Positions 24,497-34,177 of a stretch of DNA of 53,801 nucleotides are shown here, piece by piece. The notes under the pieces were generated by a model, which made no database searches, had not been told where the DNA came from, and saw only the letters and a list, made by a program, of their open reading frames with translations. The position numbers and the translations under genes were made by a program. Source of the stretch: an uncultured Bacilli bacterium (GTDB taxonomy: Bacteria > Bacillota_I > Bacilli_A > RF39 > UBA660). The stretch is taken from NCBI GenBank assembly GCA_944329425.1, contig CALVIG010000007.1, positions 1 through 53,801 on the forward strand, given 5' to 3'. Position 1 is the first letter of the stretch; the number at the start of each line of letters is the position of its first letter.

Positions 24497-25099
24497 ATGC
24501 TTAATAATAAGGGGTTTGCCGTTTCAACAATTTTATATACCATATTAATTGCGTTTTTACTTTTTTTAGGTATTACTTTATCAATGTTTTCATCTTCTAA
24601 TAGCATTATTAGTAACGCTAATAATGATTTAGTTAACGGCACCGTTTTTAGGGCGGTGCAAGTAAAAGATAATAATAAAGAAGGTGTTTGTGGCCAAGAC
24701 TATGCATGGTTTGAGATGGATAATAATATATTAATAAAAATTAATAGTAGGTATGGTATTGTTTATTGGCCAAGGGATTTTATTAATTATGATGAATTAA
24801 AAAAAATAGAAATTACTGAAAAAGACATTTCATCAAGTGAGGATATTAATAATTTTAAAGATTTATCTCCCGAAAAAAAGTTTTTTTATAAATATTTACG
24901 AAATGGATACATAAATTTATCTGTATTAAATAATACTTATAATAATGTTAAATTTGAAATTAAGGATGGGTTTTTATTTGATATGGATGAGGATGGAATA
25001 AGTACTGATTTAAGCCTATATTCTGGTTTTGATATTACATTTGAAGATATAAAAAGTGGTGCTACTACTACTTTAACAGTTAGCGATATATGCAGTTAA
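24497..25099 (+). CDS. prepilin-like protein lacking Glu5
   Basis: From ATG 24497 (GGAGTG upstream; in-frame GTG 24488 and ATG 24491 are less likely) this 200-residue protein begins MLNNKG followed by FAVSTILYTILIAFLLFLG, a prepilin-like leader and hydrophobic helix. The +5 residue after the Gly-Phe cleavage point is Thr instead of Glu. Among pseudopilins this exception is known for GspK-type tip subunits. The rest is polar, with two cysteines (CGQDYAWF near 77 and the C-terminal DICS) that could form a disulfide. The context is spoVID-ysxE upstream and the valS T-box downstream, far from the pilus assembly genes. Assignment as a minor or tip pilin is inference; a simple membrane-anchored secreted protein is the alternative. 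Confidence 0.65.
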   Translation: MLNNKGFAVSTILYTILIAFLLFLGITLSMFSSSNSIISNANNDLVNGTVFRAVQVKDNNKEGVCGQDYAWFEMDNNILIKINSRYGIVYWPRDFINYDELKKIEITEKDISSSEDINNFKDLSPEKKFFYKYLRNGYINLSVLNNTYNNVKFEIKDGFLFDMDEDGISTDLSLYSGFDITFEDIKSGATTTLTVSDICS

Positions 25100-25105
25100 A
25101 TTTAC

Positions 25106-25134
25106 TTGTTAAAAACGATTTATTTTGATATACT
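25106..25134 (+). promoter_or_regulatory. promoter of the valS T-box transcript
   Basis: TTGTTA (25106-25111) and TATACT (25129-25134) are 17 bases apart and end about 15 bases before stem I of the T-box. Confidence 0.65.
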
Positions 25135-25149
25135 ATTATAGTATTAAAA

Positions 25150-25368
25150 AACGAAGACCAAGAAGAGTAAAGCTCATTTATTTTATAGAGAGTTAGTGAC
25201 TGGTGGAAACTAATATTTGGTGGGTTTGAAGGTAGCTTGAGAGTTTGATTTTTGAACGATAGTAGAAAATTACGTGTACCAGCGTTAATGGTTTAAGAGC
25301 ACGTTTATTGCGTGAATTAAGGTGGTACCGTGGGTTAAAACTCATCCTTTTATTGGATGGGTTTTTAT
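25150..25368 (+). promoter_or_regulatory. valine T-box riboswitch
   Basis: Stem I shows the AGTA-type motif (AGAGTAAAG) and a distal GAGAGTTAG...AACTAAT element. The specifier region near 25237-25250 contains GTT (25243-25245), a Val codon, though the loop could not be folded with certainty. The T-box AGGTGGTACCG is at 25320-25330. Its TGGT fits an ACCA tRNA end. The terminator stem AACTCATCC with GGATGGGTT (25339-25363) and T run follow. The downstream gene is valS, one gene further on. A long in-frame extension of the next ORF up to 25308 would run through this structure and is not coding. Confidence 0.9.
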
Positions 25369-25385
25369 TGTTAAGAGGTGATTAC

Positions 25386-25793
25386 GTGTCAAAAAGTTTG
25401 TGTATAGTTTCTCCTAATGATGATGCGGAAAATAATTTGTTTTATTTTAAATTATATCCTAATCAATATCATGAAGAAGTGTTATTTGAATATTGTAATA
25501 ACAAAAACCTAGCGTTTTATGACGTTATTTCAATGGCCGCTAATGGATATTTATACATTCCGATTAATGGTGATTTGTGTTTGATTTTTTCCCCTAATAA
25601 TTTAGGCAAAACTCAAAAGGAAAAATTTTTAGAATTCATGGATACATTATATGATAATAAGCCATCGTTAAAGGTTAGTGCTTGTAAAACAAATGAAAAA
25701 GGTCAAATAGTTGTTAAACCAACACAAATTAATGGTTATGACGAATTGATAGAATTTTTTAATATAAATTTAGAAGAAAGGAAGATAAAATAA
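25386..25793 (+). CDS. unknown protein between Val T-box and valS
   Basis: The start is the GTG at 25386, with AAGAGGTG at a good distance just after the T-box terminator, giving 135 residues. No family was recognised. The sequence begins [12 protein letters not shown] and looks like a small alpha/beta cytoplasmic protein: no signal peptide or membrane helix, mixed polarity, and a hydrophobic core segment [18 protein letters not shown] near 57-74. Its stop overlaps the valS start by one base, so it is made together with ValRS under tRNA-Val control. It might assist ValRS or amino-acid metabolism, but nothing in the sequence proves this. Confidence 0.75.
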   Translation: MSKSLCIVSPNDDAENNLFYFKLYPNQYHEEVLFEYCNNKNLAFYDVISMAANGYLYIPINGDLCLIFSPNNLGKTQKEKFLEFMDTLYDNKPSLKVSACKTNEKGQIVVKPTQINGYDELIEFFNINLEERKIK

Positions 25794-28324
25794 TGCTAGA
25801 TAAAAAATATGATCATAAAAAAACTGAAGAAGGGAAATATAAAAAATGGAAGGAACGTGGGTACTTTAAATCAAACTTAAAAAGTGGCAAAAAACCTTAT
25901 AGTATAGTAATACCACCACCTAACGTAACCGGAAAATTACACTTAGGTCATGCGTATGACACTGCTATTCAAGATATCATAATTAGGTATAAAAGAATGC
26001 AAGGTTTTGACACTTTATGGTTACCTGGAATGGATCATGCTGCAATAGCTACTGAGGCTAAAGTTGTTAAAAAATTAAAAGATGAAGGAATCAATAAGTA
26101 TGAATATGGAAGGGATAATTTTTTAAAAGCTTGCTGGGATTGGACCAAAGAGTATGGTAATGCTATAAGAGAGCAATGGGGAGCACTAGGATTATCGTTA
26201 AATTATGATAAAGAAAGATTTACCATGGATGAAGGTTTAAGTAAAGCCGTAACTAAAGTTTTCGTTGATTTTTACAATGAAGGTTTAATTTATCGTGGTG
26301 AGAGGATAATAAATTGGGATCCAGTTGCTAAAACCGCATTATCAAACGAAGAAGTAATATATAAGGACGTAGAAGGTGCTTTTTATCACTTGAAATACGT
26401 TATTGATGGTACCAATGATTACCTAGACGTTGCTACGACAAGACCAGAAACTTTATTTGGAGATACCGCGGTTGCGGTAAACCCAAATGATGATAGATAT
26501 AAAAAATACGTTGGTAAAAACGTTATATTACCTATTGTAAATAAAAAAATACCAATTATTTGTGACGAACATGCTGATCCTGATTTTGGTACAGGTGTTG
26601 TTAAGATAACTCCTGCTCATGACCCAAATGATTTTGAAGTTGGTAACAGGCATAATTTACCAAGAATAGTGGTTATGAATCCAGATGCAACGATGAACGA
26701 AAACGCGGGCAAATATGAAGGTATGACAAGGGAAGAGTGCCGTAAAAAGTTACTTGAGGACTTAAAAGAAAAAGAATTATTAATTTCCATTGAACCAATG
26801 ACCCATTCAGTTGGTCACTCAGAAAGAACTAATGCCATGGTTGAACCATATTTATCTAAGCAGTGGTTTGTAAAAATGAGACCACTTGCAGATAAGGTTT
26901 TAGAAAATCAAAAAAATAAAGATTCCAAGGTTAATTTTGTTCCAAAAAGATATGAAAAAATAATGAATCATTGGATGGAAATAACATATGATTGGTGCAT
27001 ATCAAGACAACTTTGGTGGGGTCACAGAATACCTGCTTGGTATAAAGATGATAAAGTATATGTTGGACAAGAAGCTCCAAAAGAAGATGGTTGGGTTCAA
27101 GATACAGACGTATTAGACACATGGTTTTCTTCAGCTTTATGGCCTTTTGCAACTTTAGGTTGGCCTGATAATACTGATGAATTAAAAACGTATTTTCCAA
27201 ATAATTGTTTAGTTACTGGTTATGATATAATACCTTTCTGGGTAAATAGAATGACTTTTCAGTCACTTAAGTTAACTGGTAAAAGGCCATTTAAAGATTG
27301 TGTTATCCATGGTTTAATACGTGATAAGCTTGGAAGAAAGTTTTCAAAAAGTCTTGGAAATGGTATTGATCCGTTTGATATGATTGAAAAATATGGAGCA
27401 GATTCTCTAAGATATTATTTAACAACGGATGTTGCCTTAGGAACTGATTTAAGGTTTGATGAGGTAAAAATAACTAGTACTTGGAATTACATTAATAAAA
27501 TATGGAATGCCGCAAGGTTTGTTTTAATGAATATAGAGGATCTAAAAGAACTTGATTTTACGAGTTTAAAACCTGAAGATAAATGGATTTTAACTAAATA
27601 CGAAAAAACCTTAAAGAGTATAACACATCATATGGAAAAATATGAATTTAATTTAGCTAGTTCGGAATTGTATAATTTTACTTGGAATTATTTTTGTGAT
27701 TATTATATTGAAATGGCTAAATACTCGTTTGAAAGTGTTGAAACAAAGTCTACTTTATGCATGATTTTAACTGGTATTTTAAAAATGTTACATCCATTTA
27801 TGCCGTTTGTTACTGAAGAAATATATCAAAAATTACCAATAAAAGATGCTGAATCAATAATGGTTAGTTCATATCCTGTATTTGAAAAGAAGTTAGTATT
27901 TGAATTAGAGGAAGAAATAGTTGATGATGAAATAGAATTTATAAGAAATTTTAGAAACGTAAAAGCTGAAAATAACATTACCAAAGACATGCAAGTTATG
28001 TTTGATACTTCTGATAATAATGAACTAATAGTTAAAATGTTAAAGCTTGAAAATAATATTACTAATAAACCGTTAGGAATAAACGCATATAAAGTTTTTT
28101 CAAACCATGTAAAAGCTACTATTTATTTTGAAAAGAAAATGTCGCAAGAAGAAGAACAAAACAGAAAAAAACAAATTGAACAACTTAAAGCTTCTACTGA
28201 AAGAAGACAAAAGCTGCTATCAAATTCTAACTATGTAAATAAAGCTCCGAAAAACGTTGTTGAGCTTGATAAACAGAAGTTAGAAGAAGAATTAAAAAAA
28301 TTAAAAGAACTAGAAAAAAAGTAA
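25793..28324 (+). CDS. valS: valine--tRNA ligase
   Basis: This class Ia synthetase charges tRNA-Val and edits Thr. The 843-residue length is slightly short of the usual 880. The HIGH motif appears as HLGH near 47-50 in [15 protein letters not shown]. The editing domain (CP1) contains [10 protein letters not shown] and the [14 protein letters not shown] segment. The KMSKS motif appears as KFSKS near 517-521. The C-terminal coiled coil that binds the tRNA elbow is present (last 60 residues, Lys/Glu-rich). It is T-box controlled with the small upstream gene. In Bacillus folC follows valS; here it does not. Confidence 0.97.
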   Translation: MLDKKYDHKKTEEGKYKKWKERGYFKSNLKSGKKPYSIVIPPPNVTGKLHLGHAYDTAIQDIIIRYKRMQGFDTLWLPGMDHAAIATEAKVVKKLKDEGINKYEYGRDNFLKACWDWTKEYGNAIREQWGALGLSLNYDKERFTMDEGLSKAVTKVFVDFYNEGLIYRGERIINWDPVAKTALSNEEVIYKDVEGAFYHLKYVIDGTNDYLDVATTRPETLFGDTAVAVNPNDDRYKKYVGKNVILPIVNKKIPIICDEHADPDFGTGVVKITPAHDPNDFEVGNRHNLPRIVVMNPDATMNENAGKYEGMTREECRKKLLEDLKEKELLISIEPMTHSVGHSERTNAMVEPYLSKQWFVKMRPLADKVLENQKNKDSKVNFVPKRYEKIMNHWMEITYDWCISRQLWWGHRIPAWYKDDKVYVGQEAPKEDGWVQDTDVLDTWFSSALWPFATLGWPDNTDELKTYFPNNCLVTGYDIIPFWVNRMTFQSLKLTGKRPFKDCVIHGLIRDKLGRKFSKSLGNGIDPFDMIEKYGADSLRYYLTTDVALGTDLRFDEVKITSTWNYINKIWNAARFVLMNIEDLKELDFTSLKPEDKWILTKYEKTLKSITHHMEKYEFNLASSELYNFTWNYFCDYYIEMAKYSFESVETKSTLCMILTGILKMLHPFMPFVTEEIYQKLPIKDAESIMVSSYPVFEKKLVFELEEEIVDDEIEFIRNFRNVKAENNITKDMQVMFDTSDNNELIVKMLKLENNITNKPLGINAYKVFSNHVKATIYFEKKMSQEEEQNRKKQIEQLKASTERRQKLLSNSNYVNKAPKNVVELDKQKLEEELKKLKELEKK

Positions 28325-28331
28325 TTAGTTG

Positions 28332-28360
28332 TTGACATAAAAATTTAAATATGGTAATAT
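28332..28360 (+). promoter_or_regulatory. near-consensus sigma-A promoter
   Basis: A perfect TTGACA (28332-28337) lies 17 bases from TATAAT-like TAATAT (28355-28360), just after valS. Transcription should begin near 28367, directly at a small inverted repeat (CTTCATTT/AAATGAAG, 28366-28382). Confidence 0.8.
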
Positions 28361-28390
28361 AATATCTTCATTTGAAATGAAGTAATAATT

Positions 28391-28447
28391 ATGAAAGATG
28401 GTGGTTTTGGTGCTATCGTGTACGGAAAATTTCGAAGCAGCTGCTGA
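28391..28447 (+). promoter_or_regulatory. possible leader ORF of 18 codons
   Basis: An ATG at 28391 opens an 18-codon frame (MKDGGFGAIVYGKFRSSC) whose TGA at 28445-28447 lies within the ribosome site (GAGGAAAAG) of the next start. A 10-base palindrome, AGCAGCTGCT (28436-28445), abuts it. There is no clear ribosome site before the ATG, so translation is uncertain. It could act by translational coupling. Confidence 0.3.
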
Positions 28448-28457
28448 GGAAAAGACT

Positions 28458-28790
28458 TTGGATTATGAGTATGAATTCTATGAAACGTATTTAAAAAAAT
28501 ATGTTTGTCAAGAAAGTGAAACAGGATATATAAAAGTTGATGAGATTTCTCAAAGGTGTTTTGAAGCGTTGAAAAATGCTTATTCTTCTTCAAAATCAAA
28601 TTTATGGTCTGAAAACGGAATTGAAGATAAATTTGCAGATAGCCTTATGTTTTATATTGCAACAGGTTTAATATTTGTTGAAGGTGGTAATTATTATATT
28701 AATGTCAAAAAGTTAATGAAAATTACTACTAATTTTAGGAAGGCAAAAGAAGACTCAGGCTGTACAAAAATAAAGAGCGTACATAAGTAG
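28458..28790 (+). CDS. small unknown cytoplasmic protein
   Basis: The frame opens at ATG 28398, but that start has no ribosome site and gives an odd N-terminus. The TTG at 28458 is preceded by GAGGAAAAG and gives 110 residues starting at DYEYEFYETYLKKYV; this is preferred but not certain. No family was recognised. The protein is mostly helical and polar, with DSLMFYIATGLIFVEGGNYYINVKKL near 66-91 resembling a winged-helix-like or small helical-bundle ending. It has its own strong promoter and terminator, so it is a single-gene unit between valS and proS. Confidence 0.6.
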   Translation: MDYEYEFYETYLKKYVCQESETGYIKVDEISQRCFEALKNAYSSSKSNLWSENGIEDKFADSLMFYIATGLIFVEGGNYYINVKKLMKITTNFRKAKEDSGCTKIKSVHK

Positions 28791-28801
28791 CTCTTTTTTT
28801 C
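28773..28801 (+). terminator. intrinsic terminator after the small unknown gene
   Basis: AGAGC (28774-28778) pairs with GCTCT (28790-28794) across an 11-base loop and is followed by a long T run. Confidence 0.6.
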
Positions 28802-28849
28802 TTGCTTAAAAAAACAAATTGATATATACTCAATTATGAGGTGAACGTA

Positions 28850-30547
28850 ATGAAACTTAAACATAGTTACTTTTACACGTTAAGGGAAGAATCAAAACAA
28901 GAAGAATCAGTTTCCGGGAATTTACTTACAAGATGCGGAATGATAAAAAAAACTTCTAGCGGGGTGTACATGTATTTACCATTAGGTTATAAAGTTATAA
29001 AAAACATAGAAAAAATAATAAGAGAAGAACTTGAAAACATAGAAGCTGGAGAACTTATGATGCCAGCGTTAATACCAGAAGATGTATACGTATCTTCAGG
29101 TAGAAGGCAAGCGTTTGGAAAAGATATGTTTTCTTTAAAAGACAGGTTTGATAAAAATTATTGTTTAGCACCTACCCACGAAGAAATGTTTACTATGGCT
29201 GCAGCAGCAAAAATAAAGTCATACAAAGATCTTCCGTTTAGTATATACCAAATACAAGATAAATTTAGGGATGAACCTAGAAGTAGGTATGGCCTTATAA
29301 GGGTTAGAGAATTTTTGATGAAAGATGCATATTCATTTGATATTGATGAAAAAGGATTAAATGACTCATATAATGAAATGTATAACGCTTATAAAAAGAT
29401 TTTTACAAGATTGGGTTTAGATTACCGAATAGTAAAATCCGATACAGGCGCTATGGGTGGTTTATTATCTGAAGAATTTCAAGCAATAACGGATATTGGA
29501 GAAGATAAATTAGTAATTTGTGATCATTGTGGCTATTCTGCTAATAGTGATATAGCAAAATGTAATTTGTTAACTCCTAAAAGTGATGAGGAATTAAAAG
29601 TTAGGGAACTTATTAAAACTCCTGGTGTTGGGACCATTGATGAAGTGTCTAATTATTTAGAAGAAAGTAAAGATAAGTTTGTTAAAACATTAATTTATAA
29701 GGCAGATGATAAATTTTATGCGGTTTTAATAAAAGGTAGTAATGAAGTTAATGAAGCTAAATTAAAAAAACTCTTAAAAGTATCAGAAATATCACTTGCA
29801 GAACCTACTGACGTTGAGGATTTAACTAATGCTAAAGTTGGGTTTGCAGGGCCAATTGGTCTTAATATTCCAATAATAATAGACAATGAAGTGGCAAACA
29901 TGAAAAACTTTATTGTGGGTGCGAACAAAACGGATTATCATTATAAAAACGTTAATTTAGAAGATTTTGATTATTTAATGATTGGTGATATAAGATGTAT
30001 TACTGATTTGGACGTATGTCCAAAATGCGGGCAAAAATTAAACATAAAAAATGGTATAGAAATAGGTAATACTTTTAAGCTAGGTACTAAATATTCTGAG
30101 GCTTTGGGCCTAACGTACTTAAATAAAGAAAATCAGAGCAAATATGTATGGATGGGATGCTATGGTATTGGAATTGGAAGGTGTATGGCATCAGTTGTAG
30201 AACAAAATCATGATGATAAAGGAATAATATGGCCCGTTGAAATAGCACCTTTTAAAGTTGCCATAATCATTGTTAACACCAAGGATGAAGCACAAAATGA
30301 TGCTGCAAATTATTTATATACGGAGTTTAGAAAAAATAAAATTTCAACCATTTTAGATGATCGTGATGAAAGAGTAGGAGTTAAGTTTAATGATATGGAT
30401 TTAATTGGTATACCGATTAGAATAACGATAGGTAACAAAATCAATGATCAATTAGTAGAGGTAAAAGAAAGAAAAAAAGAATCATTTGAAGAGATATCTT
30501 TATATGATGCTTTAGCAAGAATAGAAGATATATTAGATGGGGAGTAA
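28850..30547 (+). CDS. proS: proline--tRNA ligase (bacterial type)
   Basis: ProRS is a class II synthetase. From ATG 28850 (GAGGTG upstream; a GTG at 28841 lies within that site) it has 565 residues, the length of the bacterial type with an editing insertion between motifs 2 and 3. Motif 1 is in YMYLPLGYKVIKNIEKI near residue 38, APTHEEMF is near 105, motif 2 FRDEPRSRYGLIRVREF is near 138, and the anticodon domain is C-terminal (FKVAIIIVNTKDEAQ, DDRDERVGVKFNDMDLIGIP). The insertion domain for Ala-tRNA-Pro editing (about 220-380) is complete. A terminator follows directly. Confidence 0.96.
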   Translation: MKLKHSYFYTLREESKQEESVSGNLLTRCGMIKKTSSGVYMYLPLGYKVIKNIEKIIREELENIEAGELMMPALIPEDVYVSSGRRQAFGKDMFSLKDRFDKNYCLAPTHEEMFTMAAAAKIKSYKDLPFSIYQIQDKFRDEPRSRYGLIRVREFLMKDAYSFDIDEKGLNDSYNEMYNAYKKIFTRLGLDYRIVKSDTGAMGGLLSEEFQAITDIGEDKLVICDHCGYSANSDIAKCNLLTPKSDEELKVRELIKTPGVGTIDEVSNYLEESKDKFVKTLIYKADDKFYAVLIKGSNEVNEAKLKKLLKVSEISLAEPTDVEDLTNAKVGFAGPIGLNIPIIIDNEVANMKNFIVGANKTDYHYKNVNLEDFDYLMIGDIRCITDLDVCPKCGQKLNIKNGIEIGNTFKLGTKYSEALGLTYLNKENQSKYVWMGCYGIGIGRCMASVVEQNHDDKGIIWPVEIAPFKVAIIIVNTKDEAQNDAANYLYTEFRKNKISTILDDRDERVGVKFNDMDLIGIPIRITIGNKINDQLVEVKERKKESFEEISLYDALARIEDILDGE

Positions 30548-30553
30548 AATCCT

Positions 30554-30584
30554 TAAAAAAACAGCAAAAAATGCTGTTTTTTTA
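30554..30584 (+). terminator. intrinsic terminator after proS
   Basis: AAAAAAACAGCA pairs with TGCTGTTTTTTT around a short A-rich loop and ends in T. It lies inside the spurious upstream extension of the dnaG frame. Confidence 0.75.
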
Positions 30585-30653
30585 AAGTTTTTTTATAAAA
30601 AACGCGGGTTTTTAAAAAAAATGTTGAATAATTATATTAGGAGGTATGTTTAT

Positions 30654-32396
30654 ATGGAAAAAATACCTTATGACCAAATAATAAACATACAAAGAAAAGT
30701 TAATATAGTTGACGTTATATCAGGATATTTACCCATAGAGCAAAGGGGTAAAAATTATTTTGCGATTTGCCCCTTTCATGATGATCATAATCCGAGTATG
30801 AGTATTTCTCCTGAAAAGCAAATATATACTTGTTTTGTTTGCGGAGCTTCAGGTAACGTATTTAATTTTGTAATGAACTATGAGAAAATAAGCTTTGTTG
30901 AAGCGGTTGCTAAAGTTGCTTCAATCGCTGGAATAAACTTAAGCATTAAGGCACCCCATAAAAGTAGAAATAAAGATGATACTTACTCTAAATTTTATGG
31001 GATGTACGAGCTTGCAAATAAGTATTATCAAAACAACATTAAAACATTGTATGGTAAAACCGCTATTTCTTATTTAAAAAAAAGAAACATTGATGAAAGT
31101 GTTATTAAAGAATTTGAAATAGGATTATCATTAAATGATAATAACGTTACCAAATTATTAAAAAACAAAGGTTTTAATGAAGATGACCTAATTGATATTG
31201 GAATATGTGGTAAAAAAGATGATTTCGTTTATGATGTCTTTAGAAACAGAATAATGTTTCCAATTCATGATAGTGATAATAAAGTTGTTGGTTTTTCTGG
31301 AAGAATTTATAATGGTGAATCCGAAAGCAAGTATGTTAATTCGAAAGAATCAGTGATTTTTAAAAAAGGAAAAATCTTGTATAATTACTCAAGGGCACTT
31401 AATGAAGCTAGAGAAAAAAAACAAATAATAATAGTTGAAGGCTTTATGGATGTAATTAGATTGTATACCATTGGGATAAAAAACGTTGTAGCTACCATGG
31501 GAACGGCTATTACTAAAGAACACGCTGATTTAATAAGAAGACTTTCTAAGAACGTTATTTTGTGTTTTGATGGCGATTCAGCTGGTCAAAAAGCTACCAT
31601 TAGTGCTTTACAAATGTTAGAAAACATAGGTTTAGAGCCAAAGATAATAAGGTTAGAAGACGGTTTAGACCCAGATGACTATATCATAAAAAAAGGGAAA
31701 GAAAAATTTCAAAACCACTTAATAAACGCAATGTCATCTTTACAATTCAAGTTATACGTAAATAAGGAGCATACGGATTTTAATGATTACAAGCAAATTT
31801 CAAATTACATTAATAGTGTTGCTAAGGAATTAGAAAAAATAGATGATAAGGTAGTTTATGAATTAACTATAAAAAAATTATCAAAAGAAACAGGAGTTGA
31901 TATTGATACCATTAACTCTTTATTAAAAAATATTCCAAAGAAAAAGCCTGAATTAATTACTAAACCATTAAAAGTAAAAAAAAGCAAATATGAAATGGCT
32001 GAAGAATATTTAATATATTACATGCTAAGAAGTAAGGAAGCCATACTACAATATCAAAACGATGTAGCATACCTTACAAATAAAAATCTAGCTATGATAG
32101 CAATTAAAATATTGGATTTCTATGAAAAAAAAGGTTATATAAACATTACGGATTTTACGTTGTTTTTAGAAGATAATGATGTTTTAATAAATGAAGTTTT
32201 AAGGATTGATTCATTTGATTTGCCTGATGAAGTTGATGTTAATGTAATTAAAGATTACGTAAAGACAATTGATGAGGGTATTTTAAATTCAGAAATAAAA
32301 AAAATAAAAGAACAAATAAGTGCGGAAAGTGATGTTGCAAAAAAAGTTATATTACTTGAAAAACTTGCGACGTTAAAGAAAAAGGAGTGTAAATAA
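30654..32396 (+). CDS. dnaG: DNA primase DnaG
   Basis: DnaG makes RNA primers at the fork. The frame opens upstream at 30537, but the ATG at 30654 has AGGAGG and yields the normal start [22 protein letters not shown]; the 39-codon extension would cross the proS terminator. The protein has 580 residues. The zinc finger CPFH...CFVCG lies at about 37-61, the TOPRIM core has [10 protein letters not shown] near 260 and [11 protein letters not shown] near 303-313, and the C-terminal DnaB-interacting part is helical. It is followed by rpoD with a one-base overlap, as in the classical macromolecular synthesis operon (without rpsU). Confidence 0.96.
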   Translation: MEKIPYDQIINIQRKVNIVDVISGYLPIEQRGKNYFAICPFHDDHNPSMSISPEKQIYTCFVCGASGNVFNFVMNYEKISFVEAVAKVASIAGINLSIKAPHKSRNKDDTYSKFYGMYELANKYYQNNIKTLYGKTAISYLKKRNIDESVIKEFEIGLSLNDNNVTKLLKNKGFNEDDLIDIGICGKKDDFVYDVFRNRIMFPIHDSDNKVVGFSGRIYNGESESKYVNSKESVIFKKGKILYNYSRALNEAREKKQIIIVEGFMDVIRLYTIGIKNVVATMGTAITKEHADLIRRLSKNVILCFDGDSAGQKATISALQMLENIGLEPKIIRLEDGLDPDDYIIKKGKEKFQNHLINAMSSLQFKLYVNKEHTDFNDYKQISNYINSVAKELEKIDDKVVYELTIKKLSKETGVDIDTINSLLKNIPKKKPELITKPLKVKKSKYEMAEEYLIYYMLRSKEAILQYQNDVAYLTNKNLAMIAIKILDFYEKKGYINITDFTLFLEDNDVLINEVLRIDSFDLPDEVDVNVIKDYVKTIDEGILNSEIKKIKEQISAESDVAKKVILLEKLATLKKKECK

Positions 32397-33487
32397 TGAA
32401 AGAAATAAAAACGTTTGAACAAAGAAAAAAAGATTTAATTACTGAAGGTAAAAGGAAGGGCTTTTTAACTTACGAAGAATTAGCTGAAGCTTTAAAGGGA
32501 CTTGAATTAGATAGTGATTCTTTAGATGATTTATATAATGTATTTCATGAAAATAACATTGATATAATCGCTGAAGATTTCGATAGTGAAGAAGAAGGAC
32601 AAGATGATGGTGGCGTTTTATCAATTGAAGATGTTGACTTACCTAAAAACGCTAACATAAATGATCCAGTTAGAATGTATCTTAAAGAAATTGGTAAAAT
32701 AAGTTTACTTAGTTTGGATGAAGAACTTGCATTATCGAAAAGGGTAGAAGAAGGTGATGAAGAAGCTAAAAGAATTTTAGCTGAATCAAACTTAAGACTT
32801 GTTGTTTCTATTGCTAAAAGATATGTTGGTAGAAACTTATCTTTCTTGGATTTAATACAGGAAGGTAACATTGGCCTTATGAAAGCGGTAGATAAGTTTG
32901 ATGCTTCTAAAGGTTATAAATTTTCAACTTACGCTACTTGGTGGATAAGACAAGCGATAACGCGTGCCATAGCGGATCAAGCAAAAACAATACGTGTACC
33001 AGTTCATATGGTTGAAACAATTAATAAGCTTAAGAGAATACAAAGACAGTTAACCCTTGAACTTAACAGGGAACCTACCGAAGCCGAGCTTGCTAAAAAA
33101 ATGGGGACTACCGAAGATAAAGTAAGGGAAATTTTTAAAATTTCTCAAGATCCACTTTCTTTAGAAACACCTATCGGCGAAGAAGATGATTCACATTTAG
33201 GAGATTTCCTTAAGGATGAAAGTTCTATGAGCCCAGAAGAATACGCAATAAACGAAGTTTTAAAAGATGAAATAGAAGAAGTTTTAAACACCTTAACACC
33301 TAGGGAAGAAGAAGTATTAAAGTTGCGTTTTGGACTTCATGGTGGAACTTGTCATACCTTAGAAGAGGTTGGTAACATGTTTGGAGTAACTCGTGAAAGA
33401 ATAAGACAGATTGAAGCTAAGGCTTTAAGAAAGTTGCGTCACCCTTCTAGATCAAGGAAGTTAAAGGATTATCTTGATGCAGCATAA
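32396..33487 (+). CDS. rpoD: primary sigma factor RpoD/SigA
   Basis: This is the housekeeping sigma factor of RNA polymerase. The 363-residue length fits Bacilli SigA. The short acidic region 1.1 is N-terminal; region 1.2 has [13 protein letters not shown] near 92. Region 2 has the core- and -10-binding segment [35 protein letters not shown] and the melting residues [13 protein letters not shown]. Region 4 ends with the helix-turn-helix [21 protein letters not shown] for the -35 box. The start overlaps dnaG and the end overlaps trmK. Promoters seen in the window are of the matching TTGACA/TATAAT kind. Confidence 0.97.
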   Translation: MKEIKTFEQRKKDLITEGKRKGFLTYEELAEALKGLELDSDSLDDLYNVFHENNIDIIAEDFDSEEEGQDDGGVLSIEDVDLPKNANINDPVRMYLKEIGKISLLSLDEELALSKRVEEGDEEAKRILAESNLRLVVSIAKRYVGRNLSFLDLIQEGNIGLMKAVDKFDASKGYKFSTYATWWIRQAITRAIADQAKTIRVPVHMVETINKLKRIQRQLTLELNREPTEAELAKKMGTTEDKVREIFKISQDPLSLETPIGEEDDSHLGDFLKDESSMSPEEYAINEVLKDEIEEVLNTLTPREEEVLKLRFGLHGGTCHTLEEVGNMFGVTRERIRQIEAKALRKLRHPSRSRKLKDYLDAA

Positions 33488-34157
33488 ATTAAATATTTCT
33501 AAACGTTTATTAGCCATTGCAAGGATGGTAGATAAATCAAGTAGTATAATAGATGTTGGCTGTGACCATGCACTTTTAGATATATATTTATCGCAAAATA
33601 AACAAATAAAAAACGCTATTGCATCTGATATAAAGGAAGGAGCAATAAATCAAGCTAAGAAAAACGTTTTAATCTCTAACGTAAATAACGTTGACGTAAG
33701 ATTAGGAGACGGGTTAAACGTTCTTAATGAAGCGGATTTGGTTGACACCATAGTTATATCTGGAATGGGTAGCCAAAAAATAATAAGTATATTAAAAGAA
33801 AATAATACTTGGTTAAAAAAAATTAATACGATTATCATACAATCAAATAAGGATAATTATAATATTAGAAAAGCTATTACTAGTATGGGATATTATATAA
33901 AAGATGAGTCTCTAGTAGAAGAAAGACAAATCATTTATGTTATTATAAAATTTGAAAAAGGTAAATTGAAATACAGTAATAAGCAACTGCGTTACGGACC
34001 TGTTTTACTAAAAAGAAAAGATGATTTATTTATAAAAATGATAAAGGCCCAAGTAAGTAAAAATGACGTTATAATAAAGAAACTTCCGTTTAGTAAACTT
34101 TTCTTAAAAGTTTCATTAAAAATAAAAAATTTTAATTTAAAAAAAGAAATTCGTTAA
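33477..34157 (+). CDS. trmK: tRNA m1A22 methyltransferase TrmK
   Basis: TrmK (YqfN) methylates N1 of A22 in tRNA. The start is ATG 33477 within the end of rpoD; a TTG at 33474 is also in frame. It has 226 residues, normal for the family. The SAM-binding motif is [15 protein letters not shown] near 21-35, and [10 protein letters not shown] near 95-104 is the second typical motif. The dnaG-sigA-trmK order is as in Bacillus, where cccA lies between sigA and yqfN. A bidirectional terminator follows. Confidence 0.94.
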   Translation: MQHKLNISKRLLAIARMVDKSSSIIDVGCDHALLDIYLSQNKQIKNAIASDIKEGAINQAKKNVLISNVNNVDVRLGDGLNVLNEADLVDTIVISGMGSQKIISILKENNTWLKKINTIIIQSNKDNYNIRKAITSMGYYIKDESLVEERQIIYVIIKFEKGKLKYSNKQLRYGPVLLKRKDDLFIKMIKAQVSKNDVIIKKLPFSKLFLKVSLKIKNFNLKKEIR

Positions 34158-34177
34158 AGTTTAGAATTTCTTTTTTT
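34138..34177. terminator. bidirectional terminator between trmK and the yqfQ-like gene
   Basis: AGAAATT (34145-34151) and AATTTCT (34165-34171) with A-rich and T-rich flanks serve both convergent genes. The hairpin overlaps the ends of both reading frames. Confidence 0.65.

Noticed and set aside
28345-28599. Minus-strand frame over the leader after valS
   Set aside because: It crosses a strong plus-strand promoter and leader, has no ribosome site and its product is His/Ile-rich.
30537-30653. N-terminal extension of dnaG by 39 codons
   Set aside because: It runs through the proS terminator, and the ATG at 30654 has a perfect AGGAGG and the normal DnaG start.
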